NCBI RefSeq assembly: GCF_945859685.1
Contig: NC_079147.1
Span: 282,945,679-283,009,678 of the forward strand
Origin: Eupeodes corollae
Taxonomy: Eukaryota; Arthropoda; Insecta; Diptera; Syrphidae
DNA length: 64,000 nt
Direction: 5' to 3'
The notes under the pieces were generated by a model. That model ran no database searches. It saw only the letters and a program-made list of their open reading frames with translations, and was not told where the DNA came from. Below are positions 21,842-33,480 of the stretch, piece after piece. The stretch's first letter is position 1, and every line of letters starts with the position of its first letter. A program made the translations under genes and the position numbers.

Positions 21842-23236
21842 CAGTCAAACTTCCGTACAACGAACTTCTACATAACGAACTACTCTCTATTACGAATTGA
21901 TTTTGAGTACACATCTTTTTGTGTTTTGATCTCCTTTTAACGAATTTCCATAAAACGAATTATTCTCTGCGACTAAAAATTTTGTTGCTGAAAATCCAAA
22001 TCTCATACGTTTTTGTTTCCACAAACGAATTCTTTCAAATAATTTTCTGTTAAAAATAAACCTTATTAGGGGATTTCCTCAAGGTTTTAAATGTATGTAC
22101 ATAAGCATTCTATGTTCTTGATAATTAATAAAGTTTAAGAAGGATTAACTAAAAAATAGATATTGCTTAGCAATTTGAAATCACTCCCAGTAGCTTATCA
22201 ACAATTTTAAAAAACAAAGTAGAGATTTTAAGAAATGAAGAAGACGAGGAATTCAGCACTGAACGCAAAAGACGTCCACCGCTCGTGGTAGGAATCTTCC
22301 TATCTCTGGAACATTGATGAGACAAAAGGCCAAGGAGTTCGCCAATGAAATGGATCGCGCAGAATTCAAAGCAAGTACAGGATGGTTGGACAAGTTTAAG
22401 AAACTGCACGGAATCGTTGAAAAAACCCTTTGTGATGAAAGTGCAGATGTCAACACACAGGATCGTGATGATTGGGTTATACCTAAATGTTTTGCCAAGA
22501 TTGGTAAAAAACTTCAGGAAATACGACATCTTTAATGGTGATGAGACTATTTTTCTAATGCTTACCCAATAAAACGCTGGCATTTAAAAATATGAAATAC
22601 TTTGGTGGGAAACAGAGCAAAGAGAGAATTGCTGTCCTTGTAGCAAGCAATCAAACTGGGTCGAAGAAGATTAAATTGCTTGTTATACGGAAGGCCAAAA
22701 ATTCGAGATGATTTAAGGAAATAAAATCTCTGGGTATAGATTATGAGTTCAACAAAAACGCATGGATGACAAGTAAAAATTTTACAAGATGGCTTTTAAA
22801 GTTAGACAACAAATTTCTTTCGCAAAAGAGGAAGGTTCTTTTTTTTGTTGATAACCGCTAGGCGACGCATCCTAAGAATGTAAAAGATAAATTGAAAAAC
22901 ATTGAGCTTGCCTATTTTCCTCCCAACATGACTTCTTTACTTCAACCAATAGACCAAGGCATTATCTACAACTTAAAACAACATTACTGAAAACGTATTT
23001 TGACAAACATATTGACACTAATGGACGAGAGCAAACCTGTTTCGGTCATAGACTTGCTACAAGCCGTTCGAAATCCATGTAAAGTATGGAATGTAAAATG
23101 GAGGAATGTAATCCAAACAAAAATCATTGTTTTTTTTTAAGTAAAAGTAAAAACAAAACATTTCTATATAACGAATTTTCTATATAACGAAATAATTTTC
23201 TGGCCCGTGCAAATTTGCTATAGGGAAATTTGACTG
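21842..23236 (+). mobile_element. Tigger-like DNA transposon (copy B) with TIRs and TA target duplication
   Basis: Left end CAGTCAAACTTCC, right end GGAAATTTGACTG, flanked by TA at 21,840-21,841 and 23,237-23,238: the normal signature of pogo/Tigger insertion. Inside both ends the motif ATAACGAA(T/C)T recurs several times, likely transposase-binding sites. The element is 1,395 bp. Its transposase is badly damaged (next entry), so it is a fossil with well-kept termini. Confidence 0.92.
22200..23120 (+). pseudogene. Tigger-like transposase, decayed (copy B)
   Basis: The N-terminal CENP-B-type HTH appears as EFKASTGWLDKFKKLHGI (about 22,365-22,420). The catalytic core is in a shifted frame: YDIFNGDETIF (about 22,530), then FFVDN followed by R and a stop near 22,858, then ATHP, and NMTSLLQPIDQGIIYNLKQH (about 22,930-22,985). 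These are the three acidic motifs of the pogo/Tigger DDE/D fold. At least three frame changes and several stops are present. It is not the same subfamily as the copy at 17.4-18.8 kb. Confidence 0.88.
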
Positions 23237-23641
23237 TAATTTTTAACCATGAAAAAAAAATATTCTTCAAAAATCCCGATAATTGTGCATCAAATTTCAA
23301 ATATAAACAAATAGACCTTTGAAATATCCGTGATCACCTCAAATATTGGAAATTTGTACAAAAATTAATAAGAGTTTAGATATTTACAGGAATCGGTTTG
23401 GTATTGATTGCTTTCTGAAATGAAAATTATATTTTAGAATATTGATTTTGATATTTATGATGCAATAATGTTTTTAAGCTTTTTGCTTGGATTTTCGTCA
23501 TGGCATTAAGTCTCCTTCTGCTCATTCAAAGAAATTAGTTTGTTAAACATTCTACAAAGAAAAGAGCAACAAAGTTAAAACTTACAATATTGCTAAATTA
23601 GGATCTTACAACTTTAAATGTGGTATGTATCGCAGTAACTA
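23237..23641. other. Unassigned AT-rich spacer
   Basis: Nothing recognised between the Tigger and mariner elements. Confidence 0.4.
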
Positions 23642-24408
23642 AAGGTTGGGAAATATCTCCTTTCCGCTTTTTTGGTCTTTATTCAATGCTTTGTAAAAAG
23701 TGTTACAGAAATCGCTTTTAGTTCAAATATGCTGCGTTTTGTGTGATAATATTTTTCCATCTAGACGGAAAATTCCCTCCTAGAAGCCCGCCTCTTTGTT
23801 TGGGACTAATCACCGGCTTCCAACCACGACCGTTTTCACTTGATATTGTCGTGATCCATATTTATCGCCAGTCACCATCCGCTTGAAAAATGGATGGAGT
23901 TCGTTCCGTTTCAGCAGCATATCGCAGTCTTTGATTCGGTCCAGAAGGTTTTTTTTTGTATCAAGCCTTCTGCAGATGGTTTAAAATGGTTTGGTGACTA
24001 ACTCCCATTTCACATGATGCCACATGCCGGCCTAACTCGATGTTTTCCATGATTTGATCGGTATTCGTCGTCAGCGGTCTTCCGCCATTGTGTATTTTTT
24101 ACCGGCTCTGAATCGCAGTTGGAAGTGATAAAGTGAAATCCCTAAAAATACAATTTATCTCACAGAACGTTCCTCTATCGGATCTACCTTTAACGAAGGA
24201 AAACTATAGCTTTAGTAAACTCTATGATTACACGCTTATAACTGTTAATAGCAATATACAAACTAATTATGCATAGCGTCGTTTTTTAGGGTATGTCAAG
24301 ACCTTTCAAATGATGTTTAGTATTGCCAGATACAAGCTCTGTTCCGCTTTGTACATAGCCGCAAAATTCAAAAGACAAGAATGTGGATGAGAGATATTTT
24401 CCAACCTT
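23642..24408 (-). mobile_element. Mariner deletion derivative, 767 bp, with TIRs and TA duplication
   Basis: The left end AAGGTTGGGAAATATCTCCT and the reverse complement of the right end, AAGGTTGGAAAATATCTCTC, match at 17 of 20 positions. TA flanks both ends (23,640-23,641 and 24,409-24,410). A partial transposase lies between 23,770 and 24,100 on the minus strand (next entry). A full mariner is about 1.3 kb, so about 500 bp are missing. Confidence 0.9.
23770..24100 (-). pseudogene. Mariner transposase fragment
   Basis: Minus-strand translation gives the end of the DNA-binding domain (NTDQIMENIELGRHVASCEM, then GVSHQTILNHLQKA). After a frame change come KTFWTESKTAICC and a DDE-proximal piece whose frames together resemble the mariner VTGDEKW region, and KRSW. 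The third catalytic region is missing. Frameshifts and stops are frequent, so it encodes no function. Confidence 0.78.
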
Positions 24409-24739
24409 TATTTCATCTCCGTGTTTTAAAAGAACCATATTTATTTTAATAAACTCTAAGAAACCCTAAAACCTAGGATATCCATAAAAAAGGCAAAAGA
24501 GAATGTCAAGCTTTGAAAATAGTTCGTTTTGGAGTTTATATTAGGGACTTTAAATTCTTGAGTCAGCTTGTACTCTTAAAATATGCCATAAATTGGTCTA
24601 AACGATGTCGATTTCTTGAGAATAAATATTCAGTAAAATAACCACATTTCAAGCATTTACTATGTACACCTTAATGGATGGGACATATTTTTGACAATTC
24701 GACTATTCCGTTGTCTCTGATGATACAATGTCATCACAC

Positions 24740-25160
24740 AACAAATATGTAGAGGTTCTATGCCTTTAATTTGCCGAATTATCTCATCCTTTCGTTAGCT
24801 GTGTGACCTGTGGCATCGTTCTGTTGAAACCACATATCATCTACATCAATATCTAGCAATTCGGACTATAAAAAGATCGTTAAGATCTCACGATTGTGAA
24901 AGCCATTTACGGTAACTGCCTGACCGGCTTCATTTGGAAAAATTACGGCCCGATGATACCGCAATACCATATACCGGAATGAATAGTCACTCTTTGTGGG
25001 TGCATTGGCTTTTTGACCATCACACTTGATAAGTGGAAATTCTGCTTATCGACGAATCCACTTTCTTTTAAATGTGCCTCATCACAAAAATTGATCATCC
25101 ACTGCCATTTCTTGTCACCATTCTGACCATTGACAACGCTTGCAATGGTCAAAAGACATT
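24740..25160 (-). pseudogene. Decayed Tc1/mariner-superfamily transposase (DUF4817-type family, copy 1)
   Basis: Minus strand. The clean part (25,152-24,943) encodes FCDEAHLKESGFVDKQNFHL, PMHPQRVTIHSGIWYCGIIG and P, matching the first catalytic region of the better copy at 52.9-54.1 kb (FSDEAHFWLKGYVNKQN). Further left, DDMWFQQNDATGHTA (about 24,810) is the second catalytic region, with N in place of the expected D in QQD. The N-terminal HTH and the third motif are not recognisable, and termini were not found. Confidence 0.8.
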
Positions 25161-25522
25161 TAGACGATTAAATTGACCGAAAAAATCACAAAGTTTTTAC
25201 TTAAACGCCCATTTTCGTAATAAGCTTGAACAACTTTAACGCAATGCTCAATTGTGCATCTTTTTATGATTCAAATTGATCTAGCCTGAATTTGAAGATG
25301 TCAAAAAAAATTAAGAAAAAAACAAACTTTAGGCCATTGTAGGGCGTAGAATAATTTTGATCGATTGCTTTGTTTTTTTTTATGACGTTTCCATAAAAAA
25401 AGGTCCACTGTATCAAGAAACGTATTACATATTTGGTTTTCCATGGGTAAATTCAGATTTCCTTCCAAAAATTGATTTTTCTTCGAGACGCATGGAACAC
25501 GATTAAAATTGTTTTTATTAAA
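25161..25522. other. Unassigned spacer
   Basis: AT-rich, with only weak resemblance to neighbouring transposon sequence. The frame 25,301-25,762 runs into the R-A repeat and is not a gene. Confidence 0.35.
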
Positions 25523-26780
25523 AACTTCCCATAGGAACTTATTGTAATTGGTCCGATTTGTCAAATTGAAAATTTTGACATTTGAGTCTAAATAAAAGAT
25601 TTTTAGAAATACGTGTACGAACGTCTGAACGTTCGCTATGTTTTTTCGTCGTCCATAGCTCTCGAACCAGAAGAGATATCCACTTGAAATAAAATTGTTT
25701 ATACAGACAATAAGGCAGAAAGGGATCTTAGGAAAATTTAGAGGGTGGTTTTTTTTTACCATAGCAGTTTAAAAAAGGTGAACAATTTTGTTAACCCTGA
25801 ATATCTTTCGAACCAAAAATGATAGAGACTTGAATCAAATTTTATACAATATATTAGAACGTGATACTAAACAAATATATTTTTTGAAAAACAATCCAAT
25901 TAACGTTTTTTTTTTTTAAATCAAAAAAACTGAAAAAAAAGTTGTCAACTATAAAATTTTACGAATACAAAATGATTTCCTATCCAAAACAATTTTTTCG
26001 CCACGAAAAATAAAGTTTTTAAAATCTGGTAATATTTTGAGAATAATCCAATTGACAGTTTTTTTTTTAAATAAAAACCTAAAAAAACATTATACTCTAA
26101 ATTGGTAAAAATTGAATTTCCACTCAAATATCTTTTCAAAAACTCGAGATTATGGCTTCAAACTAACTTTATCCTATTAAAAATATTGTTTCGAACATTT
26201 GGTAAAATTTGATTGACAATTGACAATTTTTTTTATAAAAAATAAAAACTTAAAAGAAAATTTAACAAAAGTTGGTAAAAATTGATATTAGACACAAATA
26301 GCTTTTAAAAACTTTGAGATATCGGATTTAAACAACTTTTATCTTTGAAAAAATATTGTTGTCAACATTCAGTAAAATTTTGAGAAAAATCGAATTGACA
26401 GTTTCTTTACAAAACATAAAAACCTAACATAAAAACTATACTAAGACTTTGTAAAAACTTACTTTCAACTGAAATAGCTTTTCAAAAATTTCAAAAATAT
26501 TGTCTTCAAACTTTTTTATTTCACAGAAAATATTGTTTTTGATATCCAGTAGTTTTTCTTATAAAAATCGAACAGTGGTACGTTTTTTCATAAAAAAATA
26601 AAATCTACAAAAAATCAAAAACTTGATTTTCAAACTAAACTAAACAAACAAAAAATATTTTTTTAACTCAACTATCAACTTTTTTAACCCAACACAAAAA
26701 CCTACAAACTTTTAAGCAAGACAAAACAACAGACGGGATGGGAAGTTATCAGTGTGAGTCGCACCTCATCAGCCTCTTTT
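25523..26780 (-). repeat. Repeat family R-A, copy 3
   Basis: The left end is AACTTCCCATAGGAACTTAT. The body has CATAGCTCTCGAACCAGAAG and TTACCATAGCAGTTT, then repeat units with anchors TTGGTAAA at 26,102 and 26,272 and a TTTGTAAA equivalent near 26,448 (about 170-176 bp apart). The right end is GACGGGATGGGAAGTTATCA near 26,733, with CAGCCTCTTTTTT ending near 26,780. The CGTACG tract is shortened compared with the 45 kb copy. Confidence 0.82.
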
Positions 26781-29520
26781 TTGTCGTTAGTGCAACTTTG
26801 TGCACGTGCTAACAAAATAATGCTGTATAATGGTGCAAAGAGGTGTAAATCTAAAAAAAAAATTCTGCAGATTTGATCTAAGACCAAAAATAAATCAAAT
26901 TATTTTGCCCTATGAAGTGCAAAATTAAATGACCTTTGTGTTTTAACAGATCTAGATCAAAAATAAATTGATTTATTTTACTAATGGAAACCCCCATTAG
27001 CCAAAGATTTCTTCAATAAATTTATAAAGGTTTCTTCTAAATATCCCCCAAATGATCTGTTCAAAGCCCCTGGTAAACTTTTACAACTTTACCAGCGCTT
27101 AGTTTAATTTTTTAATCGATGATAACAAAAAAATAACGTCAGACATCAAAGATTATTGTGTTTTGATTTTAAAGCATTGGTATTTTTGCGAAAATCCCAT
27201 TAGGAGTATGGAAGAATTTTGTAAGAAAAACTTAATGTCATGCGTTTAAAAAAAGAAAAGAAATAATAAATCTTCATAGCAGTGAATCTTTTGAAATATT
27301 ATTTCAATATCATTCACCTGCTTTCAGTACACTATACTGAAAGTACTGTGAGTTGCGAGCTCATCAAAAACGAACACTAAATTCCCTCCGTATATCAGAC
27401 TTAGACTAACTCAGACAATTTCACAAAGATCCGACAATTTATTTTTCCAATATCAAATTGCTGTTGATTTGTCGTTTTAAACAAAGAAAACATTCTAGAA
27501 CAACAAAAAGAACCAAAAGTAGAACTATTTATTTGCAGGTTTAAGTTCTTTAACATCGAAAAAAAGAGGATCACGCTACCGAGAGATTTATCGGAACCAA
27601 AAATTCCTTCTCTAGGTAAACCTTCCTATGTTAACAACATCCATCCTCAAAGGTTATCCGATATTTGTAAACGAATCTATAGACGACGAAGACGGTTGAA
27701 GTTCTTTTTCGGATTGATATTTTTTGCAAGTCTTTTTTTCCCTATTTTTGTTTCTATACACCTTGCTTCGTCCCGAAACGGAGACCGGGGCACTATATAA
27801 TCCCATAAGGATGATTTTGTGTCCTATTGGATTTCACACAAGGTGTGTTTTTCTAGGATCATATTTTTTCTCTTTACTTTAAACCTGTTGTGTGTCTGTC
27901 TTTTTTTTTAGTATAGTTCCTCAGTCAATATCCTCAAACAAAATCGGAAGTAGGTGGATATGTTGTGGTTTAATGGTGGTTACTTTCGCGACGACCATAA
28001 GACGGCATAAAGTCCCTTTCTTTTACTCGAAATATAAAGTTGAATACAGGTAAGAATGGAGACATATTTTTATACACACAGAAGAGAATAAAAAGGATAT
28101 TTGCCACAATATGAATGGAAGAAGGAGTGTAATAAAAAACCTTTCAGGTGAAAATTGATATCCACTATCAGAAACCGTTTTTGGTATAAAAATTAATGAT
28201 TTCGTGGTTTTTTTTTGAGTCGAATAGATTTGGAACTATATGCTAGCGGAAGGAAACCCGAGAACTATTGGTATTGTTGGAAAATATTTAAAGAAAAAAA
28301 AACCACACACACGTGCAAGTGAGGCTTATGGGAAGTTGTTGTGACAGAAAGAGGTTTCCTCTGGTGATGATTTCTAAAATTCTATTCACGTGCGTTTCAT
28401 ATTTCTAGGCTATATTTTTGTGGGTTGGTATTGTTTTGATTAAATATCTTTATGTAGAGCATTTCTCTTATCCTGCAGAAAATAGCTAGTGGTTGTTGGT
28501 TTTAAGTGATTTTTGTTGGTACAAAGTTTCTGCACCATCTTTATTCTTGAGAAGGTAAGCGTCAAGGATAAATATGTCATGACATATACATATACAATTA
28601 TGGAAAAGGTCACACGTATTTTTTCACCAACTATTGGCTTGTTAATTATCTAGAATATTTCCTTAATATGAAAACTATTATCTATTTTGTATCGGGTTCA
28701 AAGCAGTTTATTTTTTGAAAAGCCTATATCCTAGACTTAGGAAGCAATTGGTTTCAAAAAAGTAAGCTTTTGGCATGAATGACTTTGTCTATCTACTTTC
28801 TTCCTTTTTTTTGTGTATTGCTTTTTAAACCTCATGTCCACCCAGAAAAGCATAACCATGAAACAGATGTAACAAAAATTAACTTAAATACTTCCTTTCC
28901 TAGTGATTTGGCGTTAATTAGCCGTACAATTTAAGTCAAATAAAGGGTTTTTCAAAAAGCAGTTTCATTTTGAATAACCCACAATTTGGACACCTGTCAT
29001 CCTTGGCGATTTTGATATCAAATTTAGCAAAACTAAAGAACTTTGGGTGGTCGCGAAGAATCATTTTAAACGAAAATAGAATAGAAAAAGTTTTCTTCGC
29101 TAAAGAACAATGATTTAGTGAAGTACCGGTACCTGTGATTATTGACTTTTAATGGTTGAATTGAAAAATATTAATGTACTTGAAGTTTAGTTTTAATAAT
29201 CAATGAAACAATTACAAGTGTCTTGACCAGTTGTTCCTCGAAAAAGTGTTGGCAATCAGCCACGCACCGTGATAACGTTCATTTATTTCTCTTAAAAAAT
29301 GACTCGTTTTAATTAAACATTAAAATTTAATATTTTATTGAAAGACTCTATATTGCTAAAAATATTCTGGAAAAAAAAAATGTTTACCCGCGACTTTGTC
29401 CACATTAGGTAGTTTTTTTGGATAGTAGTATGAAACAACCTGAACTGTACTTTTTTGTATGTATGTTTGAATTGTGCCGAGATGGGATAAGGCCATACTA
29501 AGTATGATTGTCATAGGTTA
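26781..29520. other. Unassigned, probably unique sequence
   Basis: No transposon protein recognised. There is a TATA-like CACTATATAATCCC at about 27,791 in a G+C-richer patch, and a TTAGG-type run at 29,516-29,533 of the kind that ends some insect LINEs. No supported coding sequence. Possibly host intergenic or intronic DNA. Confidence 0.4.
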
Positions 29521-29529
29521 GGTTAGGTT

Positions 29530-30655
29530 GATATATTTTGAGAACAAGCTAGGTTACTGCAATACATTTTTCTATACGACGTGTTTTTGTTTTTCTTCCT
29601 TGGCCAGAACATAAAGATGTTGTGGGTTTTAGACTCGTCAGCACTCTACATATAATTTTCCATATGAAAAACAGTTTTTTTTTCCAAATTTACACCTGCA
29701 ACTTTTAGCGTTTTGCCCCTGAGCTTTATTTATTGTTATTGCAAATGCTGCTTTCAGAGGAAACTGCACTCTTTTAAACTGAAGCGGCAAATCTGTTGGA
29801 ATTATCGGAATGCGGGGAAGTAAACATTTTTTCCGTTTTATATTCCAGTCATGATTATACGTTTTATAATATTCGTCTTAGGTGAGTAATCTGTAGCCGT
29901 GTACCATTACATAACTGGAACACCAACCTTCAATCTCATCTTATGAGAAAGCACCCCTGATAATTTCAAAGAATTAAGAAACTCTATGGTCTGCTTGACA
30001 CCAGACGGTTTTGTTCGTTTCGTTCGTACGGTTAAAATCCGCACGGTGTTTATCCGTGAGCCATTGATAGTAAACTAACAAAATTAACTCAAGCTTTAAC
30101 ACTGAACGGAGACGCGTTTTTTTTCCGTACGGACGATTTAAAGCAGCCGTCTAAACGACTGAAATATACGGCGACCGTGCCTTCGCAGTCTAACGCATTC
30201 ACAAAAGATGATTTTCATTCGTCTGCCGTGCGTTTTTCGTTTTTGTTGTTAACTGTACTAAAGAATTTTAATGTTATATTTTATTAAACGTAGACGATTC
30301 ACAGGAAAAAAAAACGTTATGTGTGAAAACAAAAATTGTACGGGAAAAAATCGTACGTATTTTAACCTTACGGATAAAACCGTCTCGTGTGAAAGAGGTC
30401 AAACGGTTGTTTTAAATCGTCCGTAAGGAAAAAAACACATCTCCGTCCAGTGTGAAAGCTTTTTGTTAATTTTATTAGTTTACTATTAATGGCTCATGGA
30501 TAAAAACCGTACGGATTTTAACCGTACGGACGAAACTGTCTCGTGTGAAAGAGGCCTATGGGGTATGATGTTTTTATACTTCAGAATTTTCAGAAAGTAG
30601 TAAGCTTATAGCAAGCGTCAAACTACGATCAGAGGCTCATCATAAGAGCATGCAC
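29530..30655 (-). pseudogene. Helitron helicase C-terminal remnant, interrupted by MITE-2
   Basis: Minus-strand translation across the MITE gives TSYPIEFLNSLKLSGVLSHK (with the insert removed), LKVGVPVM, IPTDLPLQFKRVQFP (frame-shifted), AAFAITINKAQGQ (about 29,735) and VFHMENYM (about 29,660). These match the Pif1-like helicase end of Helitron Rep-helicases (equivalents of YPTEFLNSL, TINKSQGQ and FSHGQLYVA), known for rolling-circle transposition. The upstream Rep domain is absent, cut off by the LINE starting near 30,655. Stops and shifts make it non-functional. Confidence 0.75.
29989..30555. mobile_element. MITE-2: 567-bp element with very long TIRs and 5-bp TSD
   Basis: The left end GTCTGCTTGACACCAGACGG pairs with the right end, which reverse-complemented reads GCCTCTTTCACACGAGACAG. 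The similarity continues for about 170 bases (shared GTACGGTTAAAATCCG, GAGCCATT, ATAGTAAACTAA, ACGGACGATTTAAA). CTATG flanks both sides (29,984-29,988 and 30,556-30,560). Removing the element and one CTATG restores the Helitron YPIEFLNSL frame, proving a 5-bp duplication. A second, internal copy of the right terminus lies at about 30,350-30,400. No coding capacity. Superfamily unassigned. Confidence 0.9.
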
Positions 30656-33149
30656 TAAATACAAAACAAAATTAGAATTTAACTATTACAGAACAAAAAA
30701 TAAAATGAGAACGTTTACGATAGTGGAGCACTGGTTCTAAACAATGATTTTAATCCCACCTTATTTAAATTTAAATCTATCGATGAACAGTTTAAGTTAT
30801 ATAAAATGCTCATTCGACTTAAAGCTTCATTCTTGCCATAGTTAGTTCTATGGAAGTCAATATGTATAAAATCTAATGTTCGCAGGTGATGAGTTCCGCC
30901 CCGGTAATTCAAATGTACACAAGATAGCAAATAAGGTGCATCAATTTCACCATTAATGAGTTGATGAAAAAATACTAAGTCATTATTAACACGCCTTTGA
31001 TGGAGAGATTGCATTTGAAGAAGTAGAATACGATGTTCATAGGGAGGCAGATCATAGGGATCTTCCCAAGGAAGACCTTTTAGGGCAAAGCGAATGAAAT
31101 TATGTTGAATTGATTCAATACGTTTTCTATGAATTTCGTAATAGGGAGTCCATACCTGCGAAGCATATTCAAGATGAGGACGAACATGGAAATTATACAA
31201 AGAAAGGGTAACATAGGGATCATTGAACTCCTTTGCCCAGCGTTTTATAAAACCAAGCATAGAACTTGCCTTATTAACAATAAAATTAATGTGATGTGTA
31301 AACCCTAAGTTGGAACAGAAATGTGCACCTAAATCTTTTTAAATGTGCAGACACGACAGAGTTTTTGCTGTGATATACGTTACTGATTAGTTTTTTAGTG
31401 AAAGTTATAGTCTGGCATTTTAAAGGGTTGAGTAAAAGGCTATTTTTATCACACCAAAATATGAAACTATCAATGTCGGCTTGTAAAAGAATACGATCAT
31501 GGGTAGGCTTTATTATTTTGAAAATCTTCATATCGTCAGCAAAAATGAGAAGTTCACTTGAGCGTAGACATGAAGATACGTCGTTAATAGACAGGATGAA
31601 CAGAAAAGGACCAATATGGCTTCCATGGGAACACCTGATTGAGCAACAAAAGGTTCAGAATGACAATTTCTAAATTTTACCTCGTAGGGTCTGTTTTCAA
31701 GGTATGACATAATCCAAGCTAGGAAAAGTGGTGGAAAACCAAGAGTCTTAAGTTTAAATAAAATAATTCTGTGGCTATGTTGGTCAGAAGCTTTAGAAAA
31801 GTCAGTGTATAAACAGTCAACTTCATAACCTTGTTCCAAAGCGTTTGAACATATGTTTGAGAATGTGAGGAGATTGGTAACGGTTGATCTTCTGTTCGCA
31901 AATAATATTTTTACTAAAATATGCTACGCTTTCACAAACAACTTGTTCAAATACTTTAGGAATGCAAAAAAGCTTTGCAATGGGCCTGTATTTGCTTCTA
32001 TCCGACTTGTTACCTTTCTTGAAAATTGGTGTTAGAAATGACTTCTTCCATATACTGGGAAATTTGCCTGTTTTTAGAGAAAGTTTGAATAAAAACGTAA
32101 GGGGTTCAACTAAAGCATTACTACACTTTTTTAGTACTATGGGGGGAATACCATCATGACCGGCTGAGCAGTCATCATTCAACGCAGATAAGAGATCAAG
32201 GAGCGTACTCTGTAGCACAGGTATGTGACTACAGCTAGTTTGCGAAAAAGTGTGAAGATTATGAAAATATACTTCATCAACTTCTTGAGGGCTATTAACA
32301 AATGACTCACTGAAATTCGTTGCGAAAGCGTCACAGATATCAAAAGTTTTATTCAACGAAAGGTTCTTGTAAGTGAAGTTAACTGGAAAGAAATATGATT
32401 TTTTCTTTGAGTTTACAAAATTCCAACATTTTTAAGGATTCTTTTTCAAAAAGGTGCCAATATCATTAAGTATAAAAAGTTAGAAAGAGATTTAAATTGT
32501 TTAAAGAGTTCAACATGAAAGAGAAGTTGACTGGAGACAGAGTTTTGAGATACGTTTTCCATGCCTTATTTCTTTTGTTACGCAGTGAACGCAATTCTTT
32601 CGTGGACCAAGGATGGCCAAAGTTTGTATTTCTTGATTTCTCTATCGGTACTTTTTTTTCAAAACAATAATGAAGGATCGTATAAAAAGTTGAAACTGCT
32701 TCGTCAATGTTAGAAAATGCTAGTGTATCAGCAATTCCAGAAATGGTTAAATCTTCAGACAACTGCTGAAAATTGGCTCTTCTGAAATCAAAATTATATA
32801 AGCAATCAAAAGAATTACTGTGATTAGTAAGGTGATTACTTAAGTCAAAAAAAATGTCCAAAGGGGGGTGATATTTGTCAATATTAGTAATTCCTGATCT
32901 AGATTCTAGAACAAGAGTACTAATAGCGTCAGAAGAAAAGACTAAATCGAGAGTTCGATTTTTTGAGTTTTTAATACAGCTTGTTTGCTGTAAGTCAGCA
33001 AGAAGGACTTTATCGAGAAGAGATATTTCCATTTGTGAAGAAGAAGGAGAGGATTCGTCTTCGTCAGTCAATGTGTAGTGCCAGTGATATTTTTTTCTAT
33101 AAAAAGGATAAACCTCAATTAAAAAATTACTCCAATATCTTGTCAACAA
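30656..33149 (-). pseudogene. Jockey/CR1-group LINE ORF2, 5'-truncated and fragmented
   Basis: Minus-strand pieces in order: endonuclease C-terminus (33,149-32,466) with NRTLDLVFSSD; RT N-terminal part (32,356-31,823) with DDCSAGHDGIPPIVLKKCSN and FLTPIFKKGNKSDRSKYRPI; palm start (31,839-31,528) with YTDFSKASDQHSH and SGVPMEAI, a corrupted GVPQGS box; then (31,531-31,286) the post-ADD region with FIFWCDKNSLLLNPLKCQ; and the C-terminal domain (31,260-30,715) with MLGFIKRW, YNFHVRPHLEYASQVWTPYY and RRVNNDLVFFHQLING. It is related to but clearly diverged from the LINE at 60-64 kb (MLGFIKRN, YNAYVRSILEYG). The 3' end abuts Helitron sequence near 30,655. Confidence 0.88.
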
Positions 33150-33480
33150 CTTAAGACTTCAACTTGACTTTAAAGTACATTAAAAACTGTAGAAAAATTA
33201 TTCTTAGTATTTTGTAAAAATAAAAACTTACAAAGAATTCTGCACAAAATTGTTTAAAACTGATTTTTTTTTGTCGAATATTTGTATATGAAATTTAAAT
33301 ATTGACTTCAAAATATTGTAATATTGTTGTCTACTTTTAAATAATTTCTTAGAAAAAAATTGACAACTATAAGAAAATGTCTTTGAGTTCACATGGGTCT
33401 TCCATTTTCACACAACAAATTTTCTTTATTTTTGACATATATTTTAGAGGCATTTATTTAGAAATCTCTTCACAACTTCC
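33150..33480. repeat. Possible degraded R-A fragment
   Basis: It contains phrases like those of R-A internal units (AATATTGACTTCAAAATATT, TTGTTGTCTAC, AAAAAAATTGACAACT) but no R-A terminus. The assignment is tentative. Confidence 0.35.
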
